A stretch of 64,000 nucleotides of DNA, taken from NCBI GenBank assembly GCA_961205875.1, contig OY540809.1, positions 24,378,267 through 24,442,266 of the forward strand, in the 5' to 3' direction. The translations under genes and the position numbers were made by a program. The number at the start of each line of letters is the position of its first letter. Positions within the stretch are counted from its first letter, which is position 1. The notes beneath the pieces were generated by a model. It searched no databases and had not been told where the DNA came from. It saw only the letters and a program-made list of their open reading frames with translations. The DNA comes from Sialis fuliginosa (taxonomy: Eukaryota > Arthropoda > Insecta > Megaloptera > Sialidae). Shown here one piece after another: positions 35,285 through 45,462 of the stretch.

Positions 35285-35883
35285 TGTTTTAATCGAGATC
35301 CTAAGAGTTCTGATTGCTTTTTTGACAAATTCAAGTCGCGAACCAAGTCGTTCAAGTCTTCTTGAGTTATGAAATGTGGCTTGACTGGAATTTCTTTAAA
35401 CTCACAGTCATCGTCATCATCACCGCTCCGCGACTCGCTCGAAGTGGAAGGCTGTTGTGAATTTTGAATCTCAACGGCCGCAGGTACAACTGGTATAGGT
35501 AAATTGTCACTATGAAGTACTGGTCTTTTAGTTGACTGTAAATTAGGGTAACTGACCATGTGTTTTTTCTTGAAATTAATACCTTTTATATCTATAAGAC
35601 AGAAATAACAATCCGAAACGTGATCTCTTGGTTCGGTCCAAATCATGGGTACCGCAAACGGCATATGGCGGCGGCCTTTCTTGCAATCAGTTAAATTCTT
35701 TACACAAGTTATGCAACAAATATGAGGGGCCCAAGATTTGTCTTGATGAGCCACAGAGAAACCAAAATACTGGCGATAACTCTCTAACACAAGTGTAGTA
35801 AAATTTCGTCTTTGTTTTTTGAAAGTTAAATCACCACAAATATAACAAAATGAATCCGGATCGTTATTACACTTTCTCGACAT
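35281..35883 (-). pseudogene. N-terminal part of a CxxC zinc-binding transposon protein
   Basis: 200 codons from ATG to TGA. Residues 1-75 hold a ZAD-like arrangement of paired cysteines: C5, the FCYICG pair at about residues 13-17, then DKSWAPHICCITCVKNLT at about 48-65. A second CYFC pair is near residue 92. The middle (about 118-160) is low complexity, ending in a DDDDD run. The end, NDLVRDLNLSKKQSELLGSR, is the start of the conserved catalytic-side region in full-length relatives known to me as multi-copy uncharacterised proteins of insects and Hydra, usually several hundred residues longer. The start is supported by the family beginning MSRK. The frame stops seven residues after the conserved LLGSR, exactly where the sequence joins the C-terminal piece. 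Function is inferred as transposase or accessory protein; it cannot be active as it stands. Confidence 0.75.
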
Positions 35884-36136
35884 ATTTACACAATCTCAAC
35901 AATTACTTATAAAGCACTAAATTTGAATTAATACAAAAATAATTAATTTTATGTCTATTTATTCGCGTCCGTTTACTTGCGTTTATTGCCCTAGTACAGA
36001 TTATGCTTATCAACACATCACAAAAAATTTGAGGCCAATCGAAACAAAACTACTGCAATTTATTAATGAGGGTAGGTGACTAAAACAGTATTAGCTATGA
36101 GAGTTCGTGTGGCATGACTAGTGTTGACCAGTGTAA

Positions 36137-36379
36137 TTAACAATACTAACAGATGAATAAAATGTTTAATCCTTTTTTTCTTAATATTAAACAAAACTTT
36201 ATATACGAAATAAAATGAAAATAATATACTTGTAATGGTTCTACGATAATAAATAAAATGCTAATATACTGGATATGCTTATATCTATATACATATATCT
36301 TAAATTATTCTTAATACTAACAATAAGTTATAATATAAATTTATCCTAATTAAAAAAAAACAACAGGATCAAAACTTTA
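36137..36379. other. AT-rich spacer
   Basis: AT-rich, with a TGTTTAATCC string at about 36161 that may mark the edge of the unit containing the next island. Confidence 0.3.
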
Positions 36380-36850
36380 CACTACTGAAACACACTGCAC
36401 ACGCCGATTCTAGCACATATAACTGACGGATTGAACACTAATTTTCGGTGATGCGGCTTTCGCGGTACTCACTCCGCGGCACTTGATTTTTCCGCGTAAC
36501 CTTTGCTAAAACGAATACGCGAGTGGTACGGCACTAATAAAGCAGCGGCTCTCCGTTCTACTCCTGATGTCCGGCGGGGCTGGACCTCCACTCCCCGTCG
36601 TCTAGGTTCCATAAAAGGATTTCTCCTTACACTTAAGTGAGTCTAGGTGAGCCTCCAATCCTAGACTCTTCAATTCCTTCCGGGCTCCCTCAACAATTGG
36701 ATTACCACTGGTTATACCGGGCAATACACTTGCACACGCTCTTATCGCCGCGTACTTGCGTCTGTCTGTTCACGCATACAACCCTGACTTGTAAAGACGG
36801 GTGTACTTGCCGTTACGTCAGATCTTAGTTTAAGGTCGAAAATCGCTCGC
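36380..36850 (-). other. GC-richer island of unknown origin
   Basis: About 470 bases with markedly more G and C than anything near it. On the minus strand it reads through GACGACGGGGAGTGGAGG and GCGGAAAAATCAAGTGCCGC, with a TCAGT initiator-like string (CCGTCAGTTATATG) at about 36420. There is no convincing frame; the 63-codon plus frame inside has no recognisable content. It could be an untranslated first exon, or the terminal repeat of an old LTR element. No paired repeat is present in the window to decide. Confidence 0.4.
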
Positions 36851-37111
36851 CGTACAATTATATGAAATAAAATATCTGCGTATGCAAACATTTCACGAAG
36901 TAGGATGAAAATAAGATGGAAATAATTTAATGTAAATTAACAATGTGTAACAGGGGGGAACTATAAAAAAAATCGTTACAGAGTATACTCCCAAGATGTT
37001 CCCATATATATTTTATCAGAATCTGATCATGGACATCAAATGGGAAAAATAACTTTTTATGAAAAAAATAAAACCAACTTCAAAAAAATCCTAAAAATAA
37101 TAAAGCACTAA
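36851..37111. other. AT-rich spacer
   Basis: AT-rich. 36955-36985 contains GGGGGGAAC and TCGTTACA strings. No feature was recognised before the foldback element. Confidence 0.3.
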
Positions 37112-37113
37112 TA

Positions 37114-38606
37114 GTATAGGAGCCAGCTGCAAAATCAATGTAGATTTAACAACCGTCTGCCGTTGTGGTTTTTTTGAAGTACTCACTCAGACAAAGCTCG
37201 GACGATGAGTCCGGTCCACCAGCTTGTAGGGATTTAATAGATAGGGCCCACGAAAAATACTCACAAAAAAATCACGTAACAACCGTTTCAATGAGACGGT
37301 TGCTTATAGTAGACCCCAATTAAAGATGTTTCGGATATACGGCAGAAATTTTGGCGTAGGGGTTTAATTACAGGGGCCTCTCAAAATTTCGACCCAAAAA
37401 AATCAGATAACAACCGGACCAGACCTGGTGCAAAATGTTTATTTGGACGTATACTTACATAAAAACATAATGGCAGAATTTTTTATGTAGGGACTTCGGT
37501 GCTATAAGGCCTACAAATGGCCAGAATTGGGCCCCAATCTTAAAAATGCTGTAAAATCTAAAATATCGAATGAAAATGTCTGCCGCGCGGTGTATGCTTT
37601 TGTTATAAAATATAAAATAGATATATATCCACGGCAGAAGTTTTTATTCATGCAGTTCCCCCTCCCAGCTCCCCCAAAAGGTAAATTTGGATTAGTAATA
37701 AAATGCACTAAAAAAATCATAACAAGTAGGCCTATAAAGGCTTATAAACTTATAAAATGGTAATATATTATTGTATGTAATGTTAAACACCCCCCGTGGC
37801 CCCCCTCATACAATAATATATTATCATTTTAAAAGTTAAGCCATTATAGACCTAATTGTAATGATTTTTTTAGCGAATTTTATTACTAACCCAAATTTTC
37901 CCTTGGGGGTGAGGGGGGGGGGCACGGGGGTGTCTAACATTACATACAATAATATATTATCATTTTATAAGTTTATAAGCCTGTATACGCCTATTTGTTA
38001 TGATTTTTTTAGTGCATTTCATTACTAATCCAAATTTACCTTTTGGGGGAGCTGGGAGGGGGAACTGCATGAATAAAAACTTCTGCCATGGGTATATATC
38101 TATTTTATATTTTATAACAAAAGCATACACCGCGCGGCAGAAATTTTCATTCGGTATTTTAGATTTTACAGTATTTTTAAGATTGGGGCCCAATTCTGGC
38201 CATTTGTAGGCCTTATTGCACCGAAGTCCCTACATAAAAAATTCTGCCATTATGTTTTTATGTAAATATACGTCCAAATAAACATTTTGCACCAGGTCTG
38301 GTCCAGTTGTTATCTAATTTTTTTGGGTCGAAATTTTGAGAGGCCCCTGTAATTAAACCCCTACGCCAAAATTTCTGCCGTATATCCAAAACATCTTTAA
38401 TTGGGGTCTACTATAAGCAACCGTCTCATTGAAACGGTTGTTACGTGATTTTTTTGTGCGTATTTTTCGTGGGCCCTATCTATTAAATCCCTACAAGCTG
38501 GTGGACCGGACTCATCGTCCGAGCTTTGTCTGAGTGAGTACTTCAAAAAAACCACAACGGCAGACGGTTGTTAAATCTACACCGATTTTGCAGCTGGCTC
38601 CTATAC
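37114..38606. mobile_element. Foldback (palindromic) element, 1.49 kb
   Basis: The two halves are inverted copies: GTATAGGAGCCAGCTGC at the left and its complement at the right, flanked by TA (37112-37113 and 38607-38608). The arms run about 37114-37800 and 37918-38606 with high identity. The loop (37801-37917) is itself a diverged third copy of the innermost right-arm block (compare 37943-38062). Each arm also contains a small hairpin, AACCGTTTCAATGAGACGGTT. The mirrored 69- and 78-codon frames in the arms reflect the palindrome. Confidence 0.85.
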
Positions 38607-38608
38607 TA

Positions 38609-39198
38609 TAACAGTTTTTGAATAAAAATAAAAAAAACTTTTTTAAAGAAAAAAAAATAAAACTAACTTCAAAAACTGTTTAATTTAATTATTTTATACT
38701 TTTCAGTGTTTTTATGGTTTTTTTGAAGTCGATTTTATTTTGTTTTGCTTCCTCGCGATATCGAAGATACGAGAAACTTTGTGATCGTGTGAAATTGAGA
38801 CAAAAAAATTGTTCTACGATTTCAAAATTTTAAATTGATCTTTCCGTTTCAGATCAAGACAAACACTTTTCGTTCCATGTCTGTATGTGTGTCTGTTCCC
38901 TGAATCCTTGTCACACGCATAACTTATGAACCACTGAAGCGATCTGGCTAGAGGATGATTCCATTTCAAAATCATCAAAATCGTTTTTATGGACGAGGGG
39001 CGCTGTTCCAAAATATTTATTTATCATTTACATGTTTTGTGAAAATGTTATGGAATCTTTTTTGTAGAGCATTCAATATCCTTTTAATATAGGTTTACAA
39101 AGTTTGTTGTAAAATATTCCCTTCCAAAGATTTCTCTCAATTTTCTTTAAAAAATCGTCAATTGTTGTTGTTTTTTATTGATATTTACTTTGACATAT
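38609..39198. other. AT-rich intergenic sequence
   Basis: 38745-39000 is slightly GC-richer, with GTGTGTCTGTTCCCTGAATC and a run to GACGAGGGGCGCTGTTCC, possibly an old dispersed repeat. The 65-codon minus frame at 38814 lies there and is not recognised. Confidence 0.35.
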
Positions 39199-39201
39199 TT
39201 A

Positions 39202-41048
39202 GGGCCGGTATTATAAAAGGCAGATAAGTTTACTCGATGAATAAATAGCGACAGTACTAGGTAGTAAAAATAGTATTGTTGTTTCACTTGCTACAGATAA
39301 GTTCTTCTCTTTCTGATGTCGACTAGTTCAACATTCGGAACGAAAAATTACTAAAAACGGAATAAAAATAACAAATTCACTATAAATATCACTATAATAT
39401 ACCATTAAATTTATTCCCATCTTTTTGCAAGGAATAAATATTTACTTGGTCACGTGGTAATTAGAATAAATTGTGGCAGCCATAGTCATAGGTCACAGCT
39501 GTTTTGTGGAAATATGCTTACCTACAATTCACACGTAAATGTCAAATTTGTTTTGTGTATTATTTAAGGAGTAATATATAATGTTATGAAGATATTGAAA
39601 CTGCGACCAGCTAGGAATGCTTTAATAATAATTTTTCAAAAACATGGTAACTTAATTAATAATTATTTGTGCTTATAATAATGTAGATTTTGTGCTAGTT
39701 TTATATTTTTATAATTTTTAGAAACAAGCCTGTTTATTTATATGTACATAGTACATATATACAAATATCCATACATTGTACATATGTATGTGATATGACT
39801 CAAGCAAAAGAAACATAAAAAAAGACGAAAGAGATTTTTCATTTGAAGCAGATACGAATATACAAAAAATTAAATAAAAATTAGTTTGCAGTTTGATACG
39901 TAAAGAAATTAATGTTTTGTAAAGGTTTGTACCGAACAAAATAACATCGTATTTATACGAATAAATACAAAAAACTAAACCAAAATTACTTTGCTGTTTG
40001 TTACGGAGGAATTAATGTTTTCTAAAGGTTTGTACCGAACAACATCGTAAGTACATATAAATTTTTTTTTTAACTAGAAATCATATTATTAACAGTTTCA
40101 CAAGAAAAATATTTTTGTTTCTTGTACATTGTTTTGAAAATTAATGTATAATTATAATCAATAAATTTTTTTGCATAACTATTTACATTTTTATTTCATA
40201 CCCGAAGCTGTACTCTACGATAACATCAATAAGAAATAAAATAAAGTATTAAATCATTCCTGTTTCTTTTAACTGTAGTCTAATTTTAATAAACCAGCAA
40301 ATTTTAAATGATAATGTAATACGCAGTCAATTATTATACCTGCGACTGAAAGACATTATCGATTCTAAAATCTTTTTGGACATTTATATGGGGAAAAATT
40401 GTATAAATTTAGATCGAAGGAATACAGTAATATAGAAAATTAAAGACCTAAAGATACCGAACTGTCTTATGAATTTTCAAATACATTCAAATTTTTATTT
40501 TATCAAACCTTTTTTTTAAATAATTTTCTGCATGTTTTATACCATCCCATCTAAAAATGAAGAAATATGTGCCAATATTGTTGTATTATTATATATCAAT
40601 AAAATTTAACCTTCATTTTGAGCACATAATAAAATTCATAAGAATTTTAAATACTGTAAAAATTCAAATTTCATGTTATGCATTATATGCATTTACGTAT
40701 GAAGTTTTAGGTTATTTGTTTGATGCACGTTTGACGTTTCAATATGTACATAGATAAAGAAATCATATAGACGTTATTGGTTGCAATATTTTCAAATGTA
40801 AAAATTTATTAGAAATCTCCATAATATTGAATTAAAAATTGATATTTTGGAGTTTTTATATGTATATAATCACTTTTTACTTTGTATTTAATATGTCTCA
40901 ACATTATTTTGTGTAAAAAAACCGAAATCGATATGACATTTCTGACAATGACATTTCTCAAATAAGGACCTCATAGAATGTGTAAACTATTTGTGGAATA
41001 AATTTATTCCCTAGAGTAAAAGTTATCTGGCTTTTATAATACCGGGCC
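39202..41048. mobile_element. PIF/Harbinger-like element, 1.85 kb, non-coding
   Basis: The ends GGGCCGGTATTATAAAAGGC and, read inward, GGCCCGGTATTATAAAAGCC continue into AGATAANTTTACTC on both sides and are flanked by TTA (39199-39201 and 41049-41051). The TTA duplication and GG-N-CCGG tips suit PIF/Harbinger. No transposase or Myb-like frame is visible, so it is non-autonomous despite its length. The MITEs at 14741 and 19193 share the tips. Confidence 0.75.
39854..40054 (+). repeat. Tandem duplication of about 100 bp inside the Harbinger-like element
   Basis: Two units joined near 39957 share ACGAATA, AAATTAATGTTTT-type and AAAGGTTTGTACCGAACAA strings. They differ at scattered bases, so the duplication is not recent. 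Confidence 0.75.
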
Positions 41049-41051
41049 TTA

Positions 41052-41947
41052 GACGATTTAAATGTCATTTTGACGTTTGCATAAATTTAGATTTAGATTG
41101 AAACTGTCAAAAAATTAAAAATATACGAAAAAATAATCAGGTGCGTCTAAAGAAAAATTTCGAACTAATATTTTTTACTAAAATTGTAAAAAAAATCAGG
41201 TAATTTATCTGAACACTTAAACGGTTTTTTATTTAAATTGTTCAATAATTAACTACTTTTGGTGAATTTAGCACGAGGAAGCACTGTGCAATTACTTGGC
41301 AGAAGTTTTTTCTATCTTCGAGATTTTTATTTCGACTCAATAAATTCGATTATGCTACGTCTGGTATAATATTTAAAACCATAAATTATCAAATATGTCA
41401 GAATTAGAAACTGTACTGAAAATGGACATAGGCACTTTTGATTCTGAACAGTACACATCATCATCAGAGAACTGTAATACATCTTCATCACTTGTTAATA
41501 ATTTGAAAACACCTCCTCAGATCCAAATGTAACTACACACATAGTTTTCTCAACGTCCAATCAGTTAAAGTACAAAATAGACGGTTCCTGTCAGTGAAGT
41601 ATGTTGCTAATTTCACAGTAATCTCAACAATAGAGAGAACTATGCGGTTAGAATCGAAATATGGCCGGTTTATGACGAACCCTTTTCGTCTGATATCAAT
41701 CACGTCTGACAGTCAATTGTATGAATATATCTTACGTAATGTATACTCTGGGCTTCCGTGGAATTTATATGTATGTATAAATGTATGTGTATATGTTGGA
41801 CATTATGGTATACTCGAAATTACTAGCGTATACAGGATGGTCATCAACTTTATCTTTATTTTTATTTGAATAAATCTATCCTTTTAGGTGATAAATAAAA
41901 TATTTATTGGGTTATAATTGTCGAAAATTTATTTATTTTATCTTATC
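41052..41947. other. AT-rich sequence with a short shared repeat
   Basis: 41225-41315 (ATTTAAATTGTTCAATAATT and TTGGCAGAAGTTTTT) recurs at 51748-51815. The 91-codon frame at 41594-41869 has no recognisable domain and reads into low-complexity TATG sequence. Confidence 0.35.
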
Positions 41948-42000
41948 TTAACCCTTTGGACGTGAAAATTAACAAATCGTTTGATTTTTTCCTGCCGGAA
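41948..42000 (+). mobile_element. Possible piggyBac-like terminus
   Basis: TTAACCCTTTGGACGTGAAA begins with the TTAA target and CCCTTTGG. A similar string, TTAACCCTTTGGATGCGAAA, is at 44090 in the same orientation, so the two are not the two ends of one element. Confidence 0.4.
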
Positions 42001-42699
42001 ATTGACAGTCCAGAAAAAATGTTTTTAGAAAAAAAAATGTTAATATCTTTTTTTATTCATTTTTGTATGTAAGTATTAAATTTATTTAAAATAAAAATTA
42101 TATTAATTTTTTTTAATTAAAACAGTCCTTAATATACTACACATTAATATCAACTTCCTTATATGCAATTTCATACAAAATTAACATGTGAATAAAAAAA
42201 CATTAGACCACTTTAATTTTTTTAGGGAAATGTGCACGTTTTTAGGAACAACGTACGAGTATACCTACGTATTTTGAAGCCAAAACTGTCTAAAACTAAA
42301 ATACTAAATCACTAAGTATATTCGGAAAAGAAACGTTTTGAGAACATTTTTAACTAACATAAATTAATTATTAACATCAACATTGCGTAGTCTAGAGTTC
42401 TAGACATATATAATCCTTTAGTAAGATATTTTCGTATAAATCATTTCACACATTATAACTATTAGAGAGTGAGTTTAAAAGCCAAAGTTGAGAGGAGATA
42501 AAAGCTGTATCAAATGTATAGTCTTGGATGATTTAGAGATTAATTTTTCGTTAAGATTTATATGTGTGCCTTAAAATATTCTATTAATCATTTTAGTTCA
42601 GATTTCTTTTTACATACTTTTCTTAGTTAGTCCTTTTAAAATTAACTCACTTAATGTAGATTAAAAAAATTACATTTAAATTTTTTTATGTGTATAATA

Positions 42700-43655
42700 T
42701 ACCGGATGTTTTTTTAAAGACTTTCCAGCAGATTATTTCTAAAATAACGAATTTTCAGAAAAAAATGGTTCAGGCAAAAGTTTCATAGTTTTGAGGGCGC
42801 TAAATATTAACATTATGGGGTGATCTTGAAACTTTTCTTCTTCCAACCTGTAAGTATTTGTATTTTTTATTACAGATTCGTAATATACGGGAAAAAATAA
42901 ACAACTTTTGTCTGGAACAATATTTTTTTAAATAACAATTTTTTATGATATGGAGAACCAAACAGAAATTTATGTATTTTCAATAATTTTTTACTTTACA
43001 GTTTTTTAATTTTGTGATTTTTAATTTAAAAAAAATATTGAAAATCCAGAAATTTCTATTTGTGTGTGTAGGTATTTTATAAAAAAAATGTTTCATACAA
43101 AAGTTATATAATCTGTAACAAAATAGGTTAAGGTTTGAAAAAAAAAGTTGATCCTGAAAAGTGTCCTCGAAACCATGAAATTTTTGTCTATAGAAAAAAA
43201 TTACAGATATTCATGGTTAAATTTAACAAAAAAATTAATAATTTAATGACATTATGATCATTCGGTAAAGAGGACCATTTTCATTAATATAAAATAGCTG
43301 CTACCCGTGACTTCGTTCGCGTGGAATTTAGGTTAGTTTTTATGATAGGCTAGAATTTATGGTAGTCGACAAAACAGGATTTTAGTTTCGCATTTGTACA
43401 CTAGATGTCTACGCCAAAAAAGTATTACCTATCGCGAGTATAATTATTATTGTCACACTTATTTTTTTTATAATTCGGGATACAAAGTAGCATGTGTCTT
43501 TCCTCAGGATGCAAGCTATTTCCCTCCCAAATTCCATCAAGTTTGGTTCAACGGTTTAGCCTTGAAAAGATAACAAACAGAGAGACATATACACTTTCGC
43601 ATTTATAATATTATTATAGATAATTCCACGTCATTTCGTTCATCCTGTACATAGG
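42700..43655. mobile_element. Palindromic element interrupted by a Helitron-like copy
   Basis: The left edge ACCGGATGTTTTTTT and the right edge ...TCATCCTGTAC resemble diverged CAGGATG tips. Interior segments pair across a centre near 43000: CAGGCAAAAGTTTCATAG with its mirror near 43170, TATTACAGATT with AATCTGTAAC, and TTTTCAATAATTTTTT with its mirror. The right arm is split by the insertion at 43294-43619. Confidence 0.6.
43294..43619 (-). mobile_element. Helitron-like repeat, near-complete
   Basis: On the minus strand it starts near ATAATATTATAAATGCGAAA and ends CGAAGTCACGGGTAGCAGCT, with the family core between (CAAACTTGATGGAATTTGGG; GCATCCTGAGGAAAGACAC). It lies inside the palindromic element at 42700-43655. 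Confidence 0.7.
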
Positions 43656-44089
43656 ACCACAACGTAGGTTTTGTACAATGTCTTCCGCAAGATTTCATTC
43701 GCCGAATGTATTTTCTCTCTTTTAATATTACATTCTTCGTAATTCTCATCATAATATTTGAAATACGTAGAGTATTTTAAATAATCTCGGTATTTAAAGT
43801 GCGTAAATCATAAATATTGGCTAAATATATACAAACAAACATGCGATGAAATAATACGCGCTTGAAATTATGTGGTGCAGTTAAAATATCTCTTTTATTA
43901 TCCAGAGATAAAATATTTTATATTTGCATATTTAGATATTTAGATACGACGATAAGTGTATTGCATGTTCTGTAAAAATAGATTGAAAACATTTTTTTAT
44001 TTAAAACGCCGAGGCGAGATTGGTTTATTGTTAAATTTGGGCGAGTCTCATCGAGAATATCGGTTTTAATGGATTATTTGATAATAATT

Positions 44090-44135
44090 TTAACCCTTTG
44101 GATGCGAAAGTCGACTAACGTCGCCTGTGATAATT
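44090..44135 (+). mobile_element. Possible piggyBac-like terminus
   Basis: TTAACCCTTTGGATGCGAAA at a TTAA site, followed by GTCGACTAACGTCGCC. It is truncated against the Helitron-like repeat that follows. Confidence 0.4.
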
Positions 44136-44136
44136 T

Positions 44137-44402
44137 TCAAATTTTTAAAAAGTTTTGTTCATATGTTTTAAAAATGATTGATTGAGAATAATCAAGTATA
44201 CAAAATTTTAAGACAATCGGTAATCAGGAAGTAGATCAAAAATCGGTTACACATTTTGATCGAAACGGACGACCAGCCAAGTTAATAAAATTGTAAATAC
44301 AAAAATAAATTGTGTATTACATTATAATTTAACTCATAAAATTACAATCTGAACTTTTCATGTTTTCAAAAAAATATTGACGAAGTCGCGGGTAACAGCT
44401 AG
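44137..44402 (+). mobile_element. Helitron-like repeat, 3' part
   Basis: Matches the interior of 22290-22600 and ends GACGAAGTCGCGGGTAAC then AGCTAG followed by T. The 5' start is missing. Confidence 0.65.
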
Positions 44403-44838
44403 TATAGAATATTCTTTAAATAAATAACCTTTATGGCATGTATATATTATAATTATACGTATACCTATTTTATACATCATATTTAAAAAAAATATACCTG
44501 ATTCAATTTTGAATTAAATATAGTATTCATAATTTAAAAACTTCAATAATTTATAATTGAATATTACATATCTAATACATACGTAAAACCAAAAATACAC
44601 AAATTGTGTAAACAAAATTTTAAATCCAATATCAGAAATCTAGAATTTGAACATTTTTCAAACCCCGTAATACCGAGATTGAAAATATTGTTCGGGGTTG
44701 TTACCCCAAGGGTAAATATCTGGTAATTAACAGAATTTCTACAAAAATAGTTCACTAATTTTTACCAATGATTTTGCGATTTTCTAATTAATATTTACGT
44801 GCATAAATCAAAACTATAAATATTTAATTAAAAATATA
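44403..44838. other. AT-rich spacer
   Basis: No feature recognised. The 63-codon minus frame at 44564-44755 is unremarkable. Confidence 0.35.
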
Positions 44839-45460
44839 CAGAGTGGGGCATTTAAAGTGTTACAGATTATTATCTCAGAACTATCGCATATTTGAAAAAA
44901 ATGTTTAGTTGTAAGGGGGTAATCGCGAACAGTAATATTTATTTGTTATTTTATCGTAACCTTCAAGGATATTTGAAGGTCAGCATCATTTTTTTAAATA
45001 GCAACCTATAGTTATTATTAAGTTATCTTATACTACATGAAAAAACGCGAATTTTTTATTGAAAACCTAAAATTTACAAGATATCTAACAAAATTATTTC
45101 GAGATTTTGAATATTCAAGAATGTTTTTACTCAGTTTTTTAGACCAAAATAAACATTTTTTGTTTCTCGTACTTTTTTTCTCATACATGGCTTCTGAACA
45201 AAAAATTCTCGAAAATCCAAAATCTTGAATTATTTTGTTAAATATTTTAAAAAGCTTAGGTTGTTCAAAAAAAAGTTTTCAATGAAAGATTCGTGTTTTT
45301 TCACGTATAATATTACTAAATAAAATCGATAAATTCAAATATCCTTGAACGATAAAATTACAAATAATTTTAATTTAATTAATTTAAGGTCCATACATTT
45401 TTTTCAAATATGCGATGATTCTGAAATAAAAATATATAACACTTTAAATAGTCCACCCTG
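44839..45460. mobile_element. CAGAGTG/CAGGGTG palindromic-end element, 622 bp
   Basis: The left end CAGAGTGGGGCATTTAAAGT and, read inward, the right end CAGGGTGGACTATTTAAAGT are flanked by TA. The inverted repeats extend about 70 bases to TATTTGAAAAAAATG. Inner motifs CAAGGATATTTGAA are also mirrored. Non-coding; the frame at 45037-45228 is a shadow. Confidence 0.8.
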
Positions 45461-45462
45461 TA

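Larger units (their letters stand above)
34946..36133 (-). mobile_element. TIR transposon carrying a CxxC-protein gene remnant
   Basis: The ends CACTGGGCAACAAAATTCG (left) and, read inward, CACTGGTCAACACTAGTCA (right) share CACTGG-CAACA at the tip and GCCACACGGAC / GCCACACGAAC about 25-30 bases inward. TAA lies on both sides (34943-34945 and 36134-36136). The 1188-bp unit encloses on the minus strand the first 200 codons and the last 45 codons of one protein family. The middle of the gene is absent, so this looks like an internally deleted, non-autonomous copy of a transposon whose transposase is that protein. The superfamily is not one I can name with confidence. Confidence 0.65.

Noticed and set aside
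36137-36985. Solo LTR from TGTTTAATCC to GTAACA
   Set aside because: TG...CA-type ends can be drawn, but no flanking duplication was found, so only the GC-rich island is reported.
37195-37235. Hammerhead-ribozyme-like GACGATGAGTCCG in the foldback arm
   Set aside because: The GAAA strand of the core and a cleavage site could not be placed; the string is explained by a small local palindrome.
41594-41869. 91-codon frame
   Set aside because: No recognisable motif; the end reads through TATG-rich low-complexity sequence.
41948-44135. A single piggyBac-like element between the two TTAACCCTTTGG strings
   Set aside because: Both strings face the same way, and other elements with their own ends lie between them.
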